Positions 10,916-20,552 of a DNA stretch of 64,000 nucleotides are shown here, piece by piece; position 1 is the stretch's first letter, and the number at the start of each line of letters is the position of its first letter. Both the position numbers and the translations under genes were made by a program. This stretch comes from Catenaria anguillulae PL171 (lineage: Eukaryota > Blastocladiomycota > Blastocladiomycetes > Blastocladiales > Catenariaceae). The notes below the pieces were generated by a model, which was not told the DNA's origin, ran no database searches, and saw only the letters and a program-made list of their open reading frames with translations. The stretch spans positions 558,001-622,000 of the forward strand of contig MCFL01000006.1 in assembly GCA_002102555.1 (NCBI GenBank). The letters are read 5' to 3'.

Positions 10916-11416
10916 GGTTATTGAGGGGCGGTATTGGACGGGATTTGCTCAAAGGCTGGATTAAGCAAATCATGCATTTGGATACTTGAGACCCAGGGCC
11001 GCCCTAGCCTGTATGGGCGTCCTATATTTATATAAACATTGACAAAAGCGAGAGTGATTTGCAACTTGAATCGACGAATCCAGGAAACTCAATCGTGAAT
11101 CCGGCATGGGTCTCAATACAAAAGCAATCGAAACCATGGCCTTGAGTTTATTTATGGTTTTTCATCAAGTAATCGGGCCGAGCAAAATTGAGAACTCCTG
11201 CAACCTGTGTTCGTTCTCAAATCGGAATTTTACCTCCATTCATCCATTCAGCAAACCAACCGGGGCGACTCACTGACCGGAATCACGCCCGGGAATGCAA
11301 GGATGCACAGAGGACTGAGGAATTGAAAATGTACTGACCGGACTCAATCGTGGGACCGTGGGTGCAAAAGATAACAAGAAACATAGCGAAACACCAGGTG
11401 CCCTCTCAACAACAGC
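10916..11416. other. Gene-free spacer
   Basis: Between the copy D relic and copy A. No coding segment recognised. Confidence 0.5.
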
Positions 11417-12111
11417 TCAAGCAGTTTCCTTCGGCGCTTCAGCGGCCGCCCCACCCTCAGCCCCCCTCTCAGTACCTTCTTGAGGGTGTGTCGTAATAGC
11501 TTCTTTGGCCTTGCCCTTGATAATCCTCCAGTAAGTGAAGTACACATATGTCCTGCGCAATCATAGAGCAAATGTCAGACGACGCTCCAAACGCGGTTCA
11601 AGTGGTGAGTCGCTGGTACCAGTAGATTGAGAGCACCGACGTCACAATACTCGACGCAGCCGGGTTCCAAATCAACAGGATCAACGTAATCGCTGTCAAA
11701 ATGGCGTAAATCATGGTAAAGACCTTGAAGTGCGACGCGCGGCGCTTGTAAGCCGCCCACCCTCCCCACAGGGCAAAGAGAGCGCACACCGAATAAACCG
11801 CCGCGGCAATGGAAACGCTAAGGATGGCCGAGTTGTACACAGCAATGATGGATGCGTTTGAGTTGTCGGCAACGGGCCGCTCAAAGAGCAAGCTGCCAGC
11901 GACGGTCCATGCCCACACGGCCGACATGGTGTTGAGGATAAAGCCCACAAAGATCAGAAAAAGCACACCCTTGCGGACTGTTGAGAGCGGACGACGTGGG
12001 AACGTGTTGCGTGTCAACACTGGCGCAAAAAACACGGATGGGATGACATGAGGACGCGAACGTACTGGGAATGCAGAGAAGGCAAGTCTCTGAGGTTTCA
12101 GGGTTGGTCAT
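11417..12111 (-). CDS. Tetraspan membrane protein, copy A (left)
   Basis: Three exons, 12111-12066, 11977-11620 and 11552-11417 (intron phases 1 and 2; donors GTACGT and GTACCA), give 179 aa. Exon 1 encodes a short leader MTNPETSETCLLCIP. Exon 2 carries three hydrophobic helices with loop AAYKRRASHFKVF and ends at the start of a fourth. Exon 3 completes the fourth helix (YVYFTYWRIIKGK) and adds an Ala/Glu-rich tail. The family is unrecognised. A paired Cys motif (E-T-C-x-x-C-I-P) just before helix 1 and the basic post-helix WRIIKGK are its signatures. It is nearly identical to the first half of the fused gene at 18975-20234. It probably sits in a membrane with both ends on one side. The role is unknown. 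Confidence 0.7.
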
Positions 12112-12485
12112 GGTGAATGAGTAGCAGGAATTGCACAGAGTTTGCTCAAGGACTGGATCGAGGAATACATGAGCCTAGTATGTCGATGCTTGAGAAACCA
12201 GAATGAGGAGGAGGGCGGAGCTCGCCTTGATGCGCGGACAAAGATCAGCTCAAGCCAACGATGACGAAGAGCGACTGCAAGAACGACGCATTCAGTCGGC
12301 GCAATTGTAACACGAATGAATGGTAGGTCACACTAGAAAAAGCGACGCCAAGTCATGTATATGTATGTATCGAACTGGACCTGTCCTTGAACTTTGTCTA
12401 TTTTGTCTATTCTAGTCACCGGATGGGTCGAGCAAAACCGAGATGTACGGCAACCCTTGTGCACCTGCCAGCTTGGCGTCGTAAC
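11474..12485 (-). repeat. Block A, left inverted copy
   Basis: Covers copy A and about 370 bp of its upstream flank. It aligns in inverted orientation with 18631-19612, with scattered substitutions and small indels (roughly 5-10% by eye, more in the flank). The flank begins with a remnant reading YDAKLAGAQGL, also present on the right side, which seems to be the tail of yet another family member. Confidence 0.75.
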
Positions 12486-12918
12486 TTAGTATACTAGGAC
12501 TCATGTTACACGGCCTCCTTGCCACCTCGTCTCTTGGCACCCCAAGAAACCTTTGTGGGGGCGACTGTATGCTCTGGTTCTGGGCAGCGGCAATGCACGA
12601 AACCTTCACACGTCCAACGGTTGGTCAGTGCCCGCTGAGCTGTGCACTTGATTCAGACTCGGCGCTGTTTCTTCCGAATGTCGTATGGATGTCGTATTGA
12701 TGTCGTGCGGATGGTATGCTCATGATTTCAAATTTGCCCGAGTTGCCGTATTGTCCGCCAGGCCAGAGGACCATAGTCCGTCACCTGTGACCGTACAAAA
12801 GTCGCTTCCTCCATTCCACGGCAACAAAAAAATCAATGCATTCTGCAATCTCTCACACCTCCAAACGATCTAGGTTATTTCTTGTTCCCCTTGAATTTCA
12901 TCCAACTGTCCTCTTGGA
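12112..12918. other. Spacer between copies A and B with a gene-tail remnant
   Basis: Contains the upstream flank of copy A, including the YDAKLAGAQGL remnant near 12415-12490 (minus strand), and the downstream flank of copy B, identical to 20235-20552. No complete gene supported. Confidence 0.55.
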
Positions 12919-13546
12919 TCACGCAGCCGACTCGTTTGGATGCGTCCTCAATGCCTTGGCTCCACCCTTGCCACGAATCACCTTCCAGTAGCAGTAACAT
13001 ACGTAGACCCTGCAAAATAAATTACAAGGTCAGAAAAGTACATTCTCTCGCGCAGCTTGTTTGCTGCAAGGCATATGTACCAGTAAATTGAAGTCACCGA
13101 TGTGATGATGGACGACACATTGACGTTCCAAATGATCAGAATCAAGGAAATAACGGTCAAGATAGCGTAAATGATGGTGAAGACTTGAAAGTGGGACGCC
13201 CGTTTCTTGTACGCCGCCCACAGGCCCCACACGAGAAACAGGGCCATGCATGTGTAAATGATGGCCGCCACAGCAACAGACGCGATCATACTGTGGCCGT
13301 ATGCGTTCCCATTGCCCAAGGACGCGAAGCGTTGACTAAGCGCGATGAGTTGACCAAGCGCAATGAAGAGTGTCGATAGCGAGATGAGGTTGAGGATCAG
13401 GGCAATGATGAGTAGGGCAAGGACGCCCGGGCGGACTATGTATAGATTAACGTCAAGGTTGAGTTCGACCCAAATGTATATCATATTGACGCGTCAAGAA
13501 AGCGTACTTGGGATGCAGAAGGGCACGTTTCCCCGGAGCTACCTTT
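12601..13546 (-). repeat. Block B, left inverted arm (about 0.9 kb identical to right arm)
   Basis: From just inside intron 1 of copy B (about 13505) to about 12601 the sequence equals the reverse complement of about 19650-20552, including introns and the 3' flank. The only difference I saw is one base in an A/T run. Outside this core, exon 1 and the sequence past 12600 diverge sharply. Confidence 0.85.
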
Positions 13547-13552
13547 GGCCAT
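12919..13552 (-). CDS. Tetraspan membrane protein, copy B (left), exon 1 out of phase
   Basis: Exons 13552-13508, 13435-13081 and 13009-12919 correspond to the second half of the fused gene on the right. Exon 2 carries the helices (GVLALLIIALILNLI, then a second and third helix, loop AAYKKRASHFQVF). Exon 3 ends WKVIRGKGGAKA plus a short tail. Exons 2-3 with both introns are base-for-base identical to the right copy. Exon 1 (MAKGSSGETC...) is one base short relative to the right copy inside the Cys motif, so it ends in phase 0 while exon 2 needs phase 1. A possible rescue is initiation at the in-frame ATG at 13484 inside intron 1, giving an unspliced 5' end of about 17 extra residues before the helices. 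So it may be a weakened or re-started gene. Confidence 0.55.
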
Positions 13553-13825
13553 TTTGAAATACCTGAAGTGGTTCTTCTATTTCGAAAGGTGGCATTGTAC
13601 GCTGTTGCAGTGGAAACGAATCGAGGAGTGTGTGCTGACATGTGTCCAATTGCCGGTTTACTTAGTTTCATAACATGTCGGCAACAGCGTGACGATGAAC
13701 ATAACATGCACCACACAAGCACGAAAGAACGAGCGCGCGCACGTACAGTTAGCCGCAGCCTCAAACTTGCGAGCACGAATCCTACTCGGGTACCCTCGGC
13801 ATTCTTTCGCAGTAAGCGGCCAAGG

Positions 13826-14215
13826 ATGCAATTCGTCACCAACCCAATCGCGCCCTTCACCAGCGGCCACGCGACTGCCTTTCTGACTGGCGGCATGGGC
13901 GGTGTTCAACTCACATGTATTGCCGACGGCACGTTCAGGACCTTCCAAGCGCTTCCGCCGTCCATCTGCGAAGGGCGATCCGAGTGCCCCGAGCTCGGCG
14001 GCGAAGGAACATGGACGTGGGATCCGTTGACGCAGGAACTGCACCTTCGCGAAGTGATTTCGGCCACGTGGGTCACTGAGCAGACATGGAAACTGTGCGA
14101 AATGGATCAAGAGACTGGCAATGTGCAAGGTGCCAAGTTGGTCAAGGCGGTGGGCAAGCAGTCGGATAGGTTTCCGGTATCCAAAGGAGTTAGTGTGTGG
14201 TACCGCCAGCAGTGA
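13826..14215 (+). CDS. Small unknown protein, 129 aa
   Basis: An ATG at 13826 opens a 129-codon frame with balanced composition. The protein starts MQFVTNPIAPFTSGHATAF, contains beta-like alternation (GVQLTCIADGTFRTF; GEGTWTWDPLTQELHLREV) and ends VSVWYRQQ, suggesting a small cytosolic beta-barrel or sandwich (lipocalin-like in feel, not shown). The frame is open further upstream, but that part is Arg-rich and low in hydrophobics, so I start at 13826. It is divergent from copy B and shares its upstream region. No family recognised. Confidence 0.5.
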   Translation: MQFVTNPIAPFTSGHATAFLTGGMGGVQLTCIADGTFRTFQALPPSICEGRSECPELGGEGTWTWDPLTQELHLREVISATWVTEQTWKLCEMDQETGNVQGAKLVKAVGKQSDRFPVSKGVSVWYRQQ

Positions 14216-14470
14216 TCCTGGTGCCGCGTGCCTTGCCATTTGTCTGCTGTGCGCTTGCAATGTCCATTCAAATGAATACATTTTCTCAGAGTCTGACGTC
14301 CAGCCACTTTCCGCAATTCCACGCCGTCATCGAATTTCCGGTAACTACCATCGAGGTTTGGCCATACCATTCATCCTCGACGTCCAGGCTCAGACCGACG
14401 TGCGCCGATCGAAAGCGTCCAGGCTAAGCCAGAACACCCAACAGTCGATATCATAGAGCCGGATCATATC

Positions 14471-16638
14471 ATGGAATGGTCTTCAGACTCGGGCCATGCC
14501 GTGGCCGGCACGGTCACCGGGGTCAACTCCCCGTTGCCTCCACCCGATGCCGCCGCCGCCGCCGTCGCATCAAGCGCAATGTCGCAAACCCATCCCTACG
14601 CCGATGCTCATCCCCCACACCATCGCGTCGCCCCGCCCACGCTGCTCTCATTCGCCTTCTCTCGCTACGCCCTGACCTTGGGCCTATGGACCATGATCCG
14701 CTCCCGGGTTCGCGATATGATTGCCCCACGCCGACAGCGCGAGCTGCCGCCTATCGTCACGCTTGGCATCCGGCTGCCAGTCATTTTGTTTCTGATTTCA
14801 CGGCTCGTTTGGTTATGGAACGCAATTTGTGAATCCAAGTTGGGCTCGCAGTGGGACTTGCACCGGTCGGTGGCGCTCGCCGATTTTTTCCCTTCACCTG
14901 GACTCATGGAGCAGGAGGACTTACTGTTTCATACGTTTTTGGTCAACATGGTGGCGGTCACAGTTGACATGTGGGTTCATGCCAACACCAGGATCGGGCC
15001 GTTTGACATGGAATCGATTCCGAGTTTTGCAGAGTGGGGCCTTGCGTCGTACTTGCACCCTGACGTGCGCCCGCGTTCCGACTTGCCCTGCCGACAAACC
15101 AATTCTGGACTCACCCATTGATTTTGCCACCATCACAGGGACCTGACATTCTCGTTTGCAATCTGATTCTTACATTGGAAACTCTGGTCCTACAAATTCT
15201 CGCCTGTTCGAACGCACGATTCGACAAGCGCTACCGCCTCATTCCGACCACAATTGCAGGTATCCTCAGTCTCGTCCACTTTCTGCTCCGTTTCCGATAC
15301 CCAACCTTCCCGGCCATGGTCGCCCTTGCAAAATGGCCCGAAGTCTTCTCCATCACCATCATCACCTTTGTCACCTTGGCCTATGCGCTTGCACGCATTA
15401 CCAACCCAGGCGGCATGCGCGAGCGGCCCGCCTCCGTGTCATGGTCCATGCTGCCCAAAGTCTCAGACACGTATTCGCCGGCGCTGTTCAAACTCGCTGG
15501 CGCCATGCTCAACACGCCTCAAATGGCACCCTTGCGATACGAGTCGGATCCCGTGTTTCTGACACTGTTCACGCCGCCCATGGTCACGGACGATTTTGGG
15601 CAGTTTACGACGGCGCGCGCCGGTGAGCATGCCACGCACCTCGTCGCGGGTAATCCGTTCAGCACGCAGCATGACGGCCAGGCCGAGGACGGCAAGCATT
15701 CCATGATGACGCGGTCGCGTGCGGAAAAGGCATTGGGCGCGTCCAATCACTACGTTCGCGCCATGGGCTTGGGCAAGGTGTACGAGATTGTTGTGCATTT
15801 GGGCGCAAGTTGCGTCTTGGCGGTGTCGAGATTTGTCGCGAGGCGACTGCCAAGGAACATGTGGCTGCGCGAGTTTGTGCGGGCTCGGCTGGTGCAGTTG
15901 ATGCCCTTGTTTTTGAGAAGTACGGATTCCAGTCAGATGGCGACGGGAGCGAGCGGGTCTTCTGCTACCAGTGCCGGTTCGGGACAAGGCGGGATGGCGG
16001 ATACGATCAATGGGCTTGAGCTGGATGATGTGGATGACGAGGCGAACGACCCGCTTTTCCAATTCTTGCCCGAGGATGATGCGGAGGATGACGATGATGT
16101 GTTTTTGGTGAGCAGCGACGATGAAGACGAGGACGATGCCGAAGAGGCCGCATGTCGCTTGGGTGACCATCCATCAACCACTTCGATCCAAGACGTGCAC
16201 CGTGTCGACACGCTTCAACTCAACGACACGCAAGACTTGCTCATGGTGGCCGCGGTTCCCGACACCGAGGTCGCCGACTTGTGCGCCGAGCGATACCACG
16301 CCCTCGTCCAAACATTGCCCGCCGGCTACATTTCCTGGCGGTCCACTCAAATCGGGCTTCGCGCTGGTCCGATTGCAGCTACTCAGCGGGACCTGTATTT
16401 GCCTCTGCGCATGGATGAGTCCATTGCGGACAGGTTGCAATCGCCGCCTCCGCCTCCAGCGCACAGCACCCCCAACTGTGTCGTGTGCAGGACGGAGCCA
16501 AGGACCATCTTGTTGCATCCGTGCGGGTGCTACATATTATGTGACGATTGCCGGCAAACTTTGGCGCAGCAAGGTGTGCTCAAATGCCCAACTTGCCGGA
16601 GGGGTATTTCGTCGTTTTCGAGGGTGTTCCAACCTTGA
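14471..16638 (+). CDS. Multi-pass membrane RING-finger protein, Asi1/Asi3-like
   Basis: Two exons, 14471-15064 and 15139-16638 (74-nt intron, phase 0), give 697 aa. After a Pro/Ala-rich head come about five membrane segments (LPVILFLISRLVWLW; TFLVNMVAVTVDMW; ILVCNLILTLETLVLQIL; IAGILSLVHFLL; VFSITIITFVTLAYAL). A loop with a strongly Asp/Glu-rich stretch (about residues 490-545) follows, then a C-terminal RING (CVVC, HPCGC, CDDC, CPTC; C3HC4-like spacing). Five helices with a C-terminal RING is the plan of yeast Asi1/Asi3, inner-nuclear-membrane ubiquitin ligases that degrade mislocalised membrane proteins and latent transcription factors. Orthology is inferred from architecture only. Confidence 0.7.
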
Positions 16639-17254
16639 TGTTGTCCGTGCTGTTGTCCCACACGTCGCGCCGCTGTTTCTTGACCCACCCCAGCTCTGCC
16701 TCCTGTGGGCTCGGCTCCGGAGATTGGTGAGGAGCTGTATGTGCCTGCTTTTTAGTACTTCCACCTCCGCACGACACCATACCTTGTCCCACAGAGTCAC
16801 AGCCCAGCCTTGTTTACCGCTGCGCTGGCCGAGCTCCACTTTGAGTCATTTACCGCTTTTCTTCTCCTCGTACTTTTGATGATACACTATTCAAGATACA
16901 GGCTATTCAATCTTTACATACAGCACTGCATTTTTCTTGAAGCGGCAGGTTCCATCGTGATTCGGGCGATGAAGGTGATGGCCATGAAGAGACTTTTCGC
17001 TGACTGGCCGTGGCCTGACTGAACATCGACGCATCATTCAACACCCAAACTGTTACAAGTATGTTTATGCTTCAGCCATAGCCCCACCTTGAGCAATGCA
17101 CTCAAGTCTACATGTAACCCGCAATGGCTGGCCCAGAACGGCCCACTTGTCAACGACCCTTTCTCAACGCAACACTTCACCAGAACTGACCAACTGTGCA
17201 TGTCCAGCACTGTCTCTCTTCCTGGATTCGGGACACAGTTGCACCGACACCACC
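16639..17254. other. Gene-free spacer
   Basis: Between the RING gene and BolA2. Only short chance frames. No feature supported. Confidence 0.5.
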
Positions 17255-17677
17255 ATGTCCTCCGGCGTCCCTACACCCATGTCTGTCGACTCACTCAAAG
17301 CCGCAATTCTCGCAAAGGTCCAGGCCACGCACGTCGAGGTCGAAGACAAGTCGGGAGGTTGTGGCGCGGCGTTCGAGGTCGTCATTGTGTCGCCGTTGTT
17401 TGAAGGTAAGCCTTTGCTTCAGCGGCATCGGTATGTCCATCTCTTACTTAAGCTCGTTCCGACTGCGGCGAAACAATGCGCAGGGTCAACTGACGTTGGA
17501 TGAGCAGGTTGGTCAATGATCTTCTCAAGCAAGAAATCGGAGCAATGCACGCTTTTTCTCAGGTGCGCTGTCTTGCGCCGGTCCTTTGTCCGTCGATTGC
17601 GTTTGCTGATGACCTGTGTGGTTGTGCAGAAAACGTACACGCCCGAACAGTGGGCAAAGATGCAAGCAACAAAGTAA
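17255..17677 (+). CDS. BolA-like protein 2, cytosolic Fe-S/glutaredoxin partner
   Basis: Three exons, 17255-17430, 17508-17562 and 17630-17677, give 92 aa, near human BOLA2 (86 aa). Diagnostic segments: THVEVEDKSGGCGAAFEVV, FEGKPLLQRHRLVN, MHAFSQKTYTPEQW. The invariant His of M-H-A-F that binds the shared [2Fe-2S] cluster is present, as is the preceding Cys-bearing loop. In yeast the homologue Fra2 with monothiol glutaredoxins Grx3/4 relays iron status to Aft1/2 and delivers clusters in the cytosol. I start at the ATG at 17255. A second in-frame ATG (17279) would give a slightly shorter protein. Confidence 0.92.
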
Positions 17678-18334
17678 GATCGAGTTCATGCCCGCATCTT
17701 TGTCACCTCATGGTGTATTTTTATTCCACCGTTTCAAACAACATGAATCTCACGCCCATGCCCATCATTCATGACCAAACAATTCTCGTCGCATCACTTG
17801 AACTTTAAGAACACCATGTCATGTCGCGACACCAACGCAGTCAGTTTGGATCGGCTCCTGACACAGCTTGTTCCTTCTCACATCGATTTTGTCTGCTGGC
17901 CATGAGGACGACCTGCTGCTCCCAGTTCTGGGACTCGCTTCCAACGTCGCACAACGCACAACGTGGCAGGAAATGACGGTCGCTGATTGAACATTTTGGG
18001 CATTGAGCAGGTCAGCTCGAAGCTGTACAAGCCCATTGACTTGGGATCACCCTCCGAAAGCGCGCGGTGTTTGGTTGCGAGCTCAAGTGAGTCGACAGTG
18101 ACGACAGACCCATCTGTTCTCAGAGCACATGATCAATTGTTGCGGCAGACAGAGAGGCGAGGGATCATGGCAGATTGCCACCACAACCCATCGACCTCGA
18201 CAGTACATAATAGGCCCGCCTCCTTCTCCGCGCCTAAGCTTTCCTTCCTCCATAAACTTTCTTAGATCCAAATCGCTAATGCTTGAGATCCCGGCCAAGC
18301 ATTTACGTTCCCACCCACGTCTGATAACTCCATC
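17678..18334. other. Gene-free spacer
   Basis: Between BolA2 and the first tetraspan relic on the plus strand. No coding segment recognised. Confidence 0.5.
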
Positions 18335-18630
18335 ATGACCAACGCCGAATCCTCTGAGACGTACTTGCTCTGCATCCCGAGTGCGTCCTACGATGTCCAT
18401 TTTAAGTGACCTCCCTGGCCGTCTTCATGATCGCTCACATTTGATGACTCTGCCATGAACGTAGCCTGTGGTGGGCCGCATTCAAGCGCCATGCTTCCCC
18501 CTTCAAGGTGTTCACCATGATCGATGCGATCCTGACTGTGGTCACTCTCATTCTCTTGATTTGGAACCCGTCTATGGCCAACATAGTGACCTCGGTGCTT
18601 GCCATTTGCTGGTACATCATGCGCACACGG
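18335..18630 (+). pseudogene. Tetraspan family relic, copy C (internal deletion)
   Basis: Starts with a recognisable first exon (MTNAESSETYLLCIP, cf. MTNPETSETCLLCIP of copy A; the first motif Cys is Tyr). About 80 bases on, it continues directly with the third-helix part (AAFKRHASPFKVFTMI, then LTLILLIWNP-like sequence) up to the exon 2 donor position. Helices 1 and 2 are missing, so an internal deletion of about 250 bases is inferred. The downstream YDAKLADAQGL segment may be its diverged third exon. Not a working tetraspan. Confidence 0.65.
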
Positions 18631-19612
18631 AGTTACGATGCCAAGCTAGCAGATGCACAGGGGTTGCTGGATATCTCGATTTTGCTCGACCCATTTGGTG
18701 ACGAGAATAGAAAAATTAGACAAAGTTCAAGGACATGTCCAGTTCGATATATACATGACTTGGCGTCGCTTTTTCTTGTGACCTGTTTTCCTCTCGTACT
18801 ATTTACGAATGCACCGACAGAACGCGTCGCTCTACGTTTGTCCGCGCAGCAAGGCGAGCCCTGCCCTCCTCCTCTTCATTCTCTTTGGTTTCTCAAGCAT
18901 CGGCATACTAGGCTCATGTTTTCCTCGATCCAGTCCTTGAGTAATCTTTGTGCAATTCCTGCTACTCATTCACCATGACCAACCCTGAAACCTCAGAGAC
19001 TTGCCTTCTCTGCATTCCCAGTACGTTCGCGTCCTCACATCATCCCATCTGTATTGATGCGCCAGTGATGACACGCAACACGTTCCCACTCGTCCGCGCT
19101 CAACAGTCCGCAAGGGTGTGCTTTTCCTGATCTTTGTGGGCTTTGCCCTCAACACCATGTCGGCCGTGTGGGCATGGACCGTCGCTGGCAGCTTGCTCTT
19201 CGAGCGCCCCGTTGCCTACAACTCGAACGCATCCATCGTTGCCGTGTACAACTCGGCCATCCTTAGCGTTTCCATTGCCGCGGCGGTTTACTCGGTGTGC
19301 GCGCTCTTTGCCCTGTGGGGAGGGTGGGCGGCTTACAAGCGCCGCGCGTCGCACTTCAAGGTCTTCATCATGATTTACGCCATTTTGACAGTGATTACGT
19401 TGATCCTGTTGATTTGGAACCCGGCTGCGTCGAGCATTGTGACGTCGGTGCTCTCAATCTACTGGTACCAGCGACTCACCACTTGAACCGCGTTTTGAAG
19501 CATCGTCTGACATTTGCTCTATGATTGCGCAGGATATATGTGTACTTCACTTACTGGAGGATTATCAAGGGCAAGGCCAAAGAAGCAACTACGACACACC
19601 CTCAAGAAGGTA
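18631..19612 (+). repeat. Block A, right inverted copy
   Basis: Counterpart of 11474-12485 in inverted orientation. Includes the YDAKLADAQGL remnant, upstream flank and the first half of the fused gene. Homology stops at ctcaagaaggta, exactly where the copy B first exon begins. Confidence 0.75.
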
Positions 19613-20234
19613 GCTCTAGGGAAACGTGCTTCTTCTGTATCCCGAGTACGCTTTCTTGACGCGTCAATATGATATACATTTGGGTCGAACTCAACCTTGA
19701 CGTTAATCTATACATAGTCCGCCCGGGCGTCCTTGCCCTACTCATCATTGCCCTGATCCTCAACCTCATCTCGCTATCGACACTCTTCATTGCGCTTGGT
19801 CAACTCATCGCGCTTAGTCAACGCTTCGCGTCCTTGGGCAATGGGAACGCATACGGCCACAGTATGATCGCGTCTGTTGCTGTGGCGGCCATCATTTACA
19901 CATGCATGGCCCTGTTTCTCGTGTGGGGCCTGTGGGCGGCGTACAAGAAACGGGCGTCCCACTTTCAAGTCTTCACCATCATTTACGCTATCTTGACCGT
20001 TATTTCCTTGATTCTGATCATTTGGAACGTCAATGTGTCGTCCATCATCACATCGGTGACTTCAATTTACTGGTACATATGCCTTGCAGCAAACAAGCTG
20101 CGCGAGAGAATGTACTTTTCTGACCTTGTAATTTATTTTGCAGGGTCTACGTATGTTACTGCTACTGGAAGGTGATTCGTGGCAAGGGTGGAGCCAAGGC
20201 ATTGAGGACGCATCCAAACGAGTCGGCTGCGTGA
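18975..20234 (+). CDS. Fused double tetraspan protein (copies A and B in one gene), 320 aa
   Basis: Five exons, 18975-19020, 19107-19464, 19533-19645, 19718-20072 and 20144-20234, are all GT-AG with phases 1, 2, 1, 2 and no internal stop, giving 320 aa. Exons 1-2 equal copy A (ETCLLCIP; four-helix core). Exon 3 encodes A's last helix (YVYFTYWRIIKGK), then runs without stop or Met into SSRETCFFCIP, which is copy B's first exon. Exons 4-5 encode B's helices and tail. The result has eight predicted helices with two E-T-C-x-x-C-I-P motifs. The left copies of A and B are separate genes with their own ends, so the fusion is derived. The junction falls in aaggta, common to A's 3' end and B's 5' end. 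Alternative: two genes with an unseen internal promoter; the intact exon 3 frame argues for fusion. Confidence 0.7.
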
Positions 20235-20552
20235 TCCAAGAGGACAGTTGGATGAAATTCAAGGGGAACAAGAAATAACCTAGATCGTTTGGAGGTGTGA
20301 GAGATTGCAGAATGCATTGATTTTTTGTTGCCGTGGAATGGAGGAAGCGACTTTTGTACGGTCACAGGTGACGGACTATGGTCCTCTGGCCTGGCGGACA
20401 ATACGGCAACTCGGGCAAATTTGAAATCATGAGCATACCATCCGCACGACATCAATACGACATCCATACGACATTCGGAAGAAACAGCGCCGAGTCTGAA
20501 TCAAGTGCACAGCTCAGCGGGCACTGACCAACCGTTGGACGTGTGAAGGTTT
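19611..20552 (+). repeat. Block B, right inverted arm
   Basis: Counterpart of 12601-13546. From about 19650 to 20552 it is essentially identical to the left arm in inverted orientation. The 40 bases of exon 1 before it already differ at several positions, and similarity falls quickly after 20552. Confidence 0.85.

Noticed and set aside
18975-20234. Fusion as an assembly artefact
   Set aside because: Kept as a real possibility but not preferred: the junction keeps frame and splice phase exactly, which a random misjoin would do only by chance. Raw reads would decide.
12601-20552. Inverted arms as terminal repeats of a transposon
   Set aside because: The arms are parts of host-like genes with introns, no transposase lies between them, and the core holds ordinary conserved genes (BolA2, RING ligase).
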